A stretch of DNA of 64,000 nucleotides from Gammaproteobacteria bacterium. GTDB taxonomy: Bacteria; Pseudomonadota; Gammaproteobacteria; Pseudomonadales; Halieaceae. Shown piece by piece: positions 63,562-64,000 of the stretch. Where the stretch lies: the NCBI GenBank assembly GCA_024686215.1, contig JAIBDN010000003.1, forward strand, positions 1-64,000, read 5' to 3'. The translations under genes were made by a program, and so were the position numbers. The notes below the pieces were generated by a model. The model had not been told where the DNA came from and ran no database searches. It was given only the letters and a program-made list of their open reading frames with translations. The stretch's first letter is position 1. Each line of letters begins with the position of its first letter.

Positions 63562-64000
63562 ATGACCAGTGATACAAAAGATGGGGTTTTTGCTGCAGTT
63601 CCCGATGAGAATGGCCGCTTTGGCGAATACGGCGGTAAGTTTGTTTCCGAGACATTGATGTCAGCTCTGGCCGAGCTTGAAACAGTGTACCGGGAGTTGG
63701 CTGAAGACCCTGCGTTTCAGCACGAAATCGACCAGGATCTTGCGCATTATGTGGGTCGACCCTCACCGCTTTATGAGGCCAGTCGTTGGTCTGACGAGGT
63801 GGGTGGTGCGCGTATTTTCCTGAAGCGCGAAGACCTTAATCACACCGGCGCGCACAAGATAAATAATTGCATCGGCCAGGCACTATTGGCCAGGCACATG
63901 GGCAAAAAGCGCATTATCGCCGAGACCGGTGCGGGTCAGCACGGTGTGGCCACGGCGACTATCGCCGCTCGTCTTGGGCTGGAATGTCAGGTCTTTATGG
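63562..64000 (+). CDS. trpB: Tryptophan synthase beta chain, 3' end beyond window
   Basis: The first 146 codons of TrpB, which condenses indole with serine using [34 protein letters not shown] (PLP lysine) and [14 protein letters not shown] are present. The ATG at 63562 is chosen; an in-frame ATG at 63550 overlapping trpF would add four residues. The gene is cut by the right edge. Confidence 0.95.
   Translation, partial: MTSDTKDGVFAAVPDENGRFGEYGGKFVSETLMSALAELETVYRELAEDPAFQHEIDQDLAHYVGRPSPLYEASRWSDEVGGARIFLKREDLNHTGAHKINNCIGQALLARHMGKKRIIAETGAGQHGVATATIAARLGLECQVFM

Overview
The window comes from a gammaproteobacterium, most likely a marine member of the Cellvibrionales/Halieaceae (OM60/NOR5-like) or a close relative. 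The right end carries the leuC-leuD-leuB-asd-fimV-truA-trpF-trpB order known from Pseudomonas and related lineages. Other core genes (tamA-tamB, rlmKL, slt, slyX, yciH, a two-domain polyphosphate:AMP phosphotransferase) also fit. The many lipid, acyl-CoA and ring-oxidation enzymes suit a marine heterotroph. The species assignment is inferred from gene content only.

Layout. 1-1822: an alpha/beta hydrolase (cut by the window edge) and a hemerythrin-domain protein, on the minus strand. 1988-7512: two glycosyltransferases, one fused to HEAT-like repeats, then a sparse 690-base stretch and a YegD-like Hsp70; this patch lies on the 3' side of a tRNA-Arg(CCU) gene at 7542-7618 and looks accessory. 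7691-10287: a TetR regulator divergent from a Rieske ring-hydroxylating oxygenase alpha/beta pair, with a perfect inverted repeat between them. 10410-16104: slt, a three-gene arsenosugar-type operon (radical SAM ArsS plus two small glycosyltransferase-like proteins), a phage-like small protein, yciH and slyX. 16222-23347: two acyl-CoA dehydrogenases, a membrane-anchored amidohydrolase, a degenerate RecB-like protein with a long disordered tail, and an epoxide hydrolase.

23723-25657 holds a compact system: a class D-like sortase followed by two tandem paralogues, each with a signal peptide and a C-terminal MPTTAS sorting signal, closed by a strong terminator. 25663-32381: a small hypothetical protein, a gluzincin-like peptidase, an MBL hydrolase, a PlsC-type acyltransferase, a DUF1145 protein, an alcohol dehydrogenase, polyphosphate:AMP phosphotransferase and a methyltransferase. 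32410-37856 is tamA-tamB, with the decayed C-terminus of an OmpA-domain gene abutting it on the other strand. 38088-47078: a nitrobindin-like protein, a membrane hydrolase, an aminotransferase, a cupin, ppdK, an acyl-CoA ligase and a luciferase-like oxidoreductase. The ppdK/ligase divergent region carries two copies of one palindromic motif.

47317-54237: envelope-associated hypothetical proteins, an XRE regulator with a histone-like tail, rlmKL, a flavodoxin-like reductase and a thioesterase. A 50-base perfect inverted repeat containing two inverted DnaA boxes lies at 53111-53160. 54234-64000: a LysR regulator divergent from leuCDB, then asd, fimV, truA, trpF and the start of trpB.

The most system-like items are the sortase with its paired substrates, the arsenosugar operon lacking a neighbouring arsM, the HEAT-GT4 fusion and the DnaA-box palindrome.
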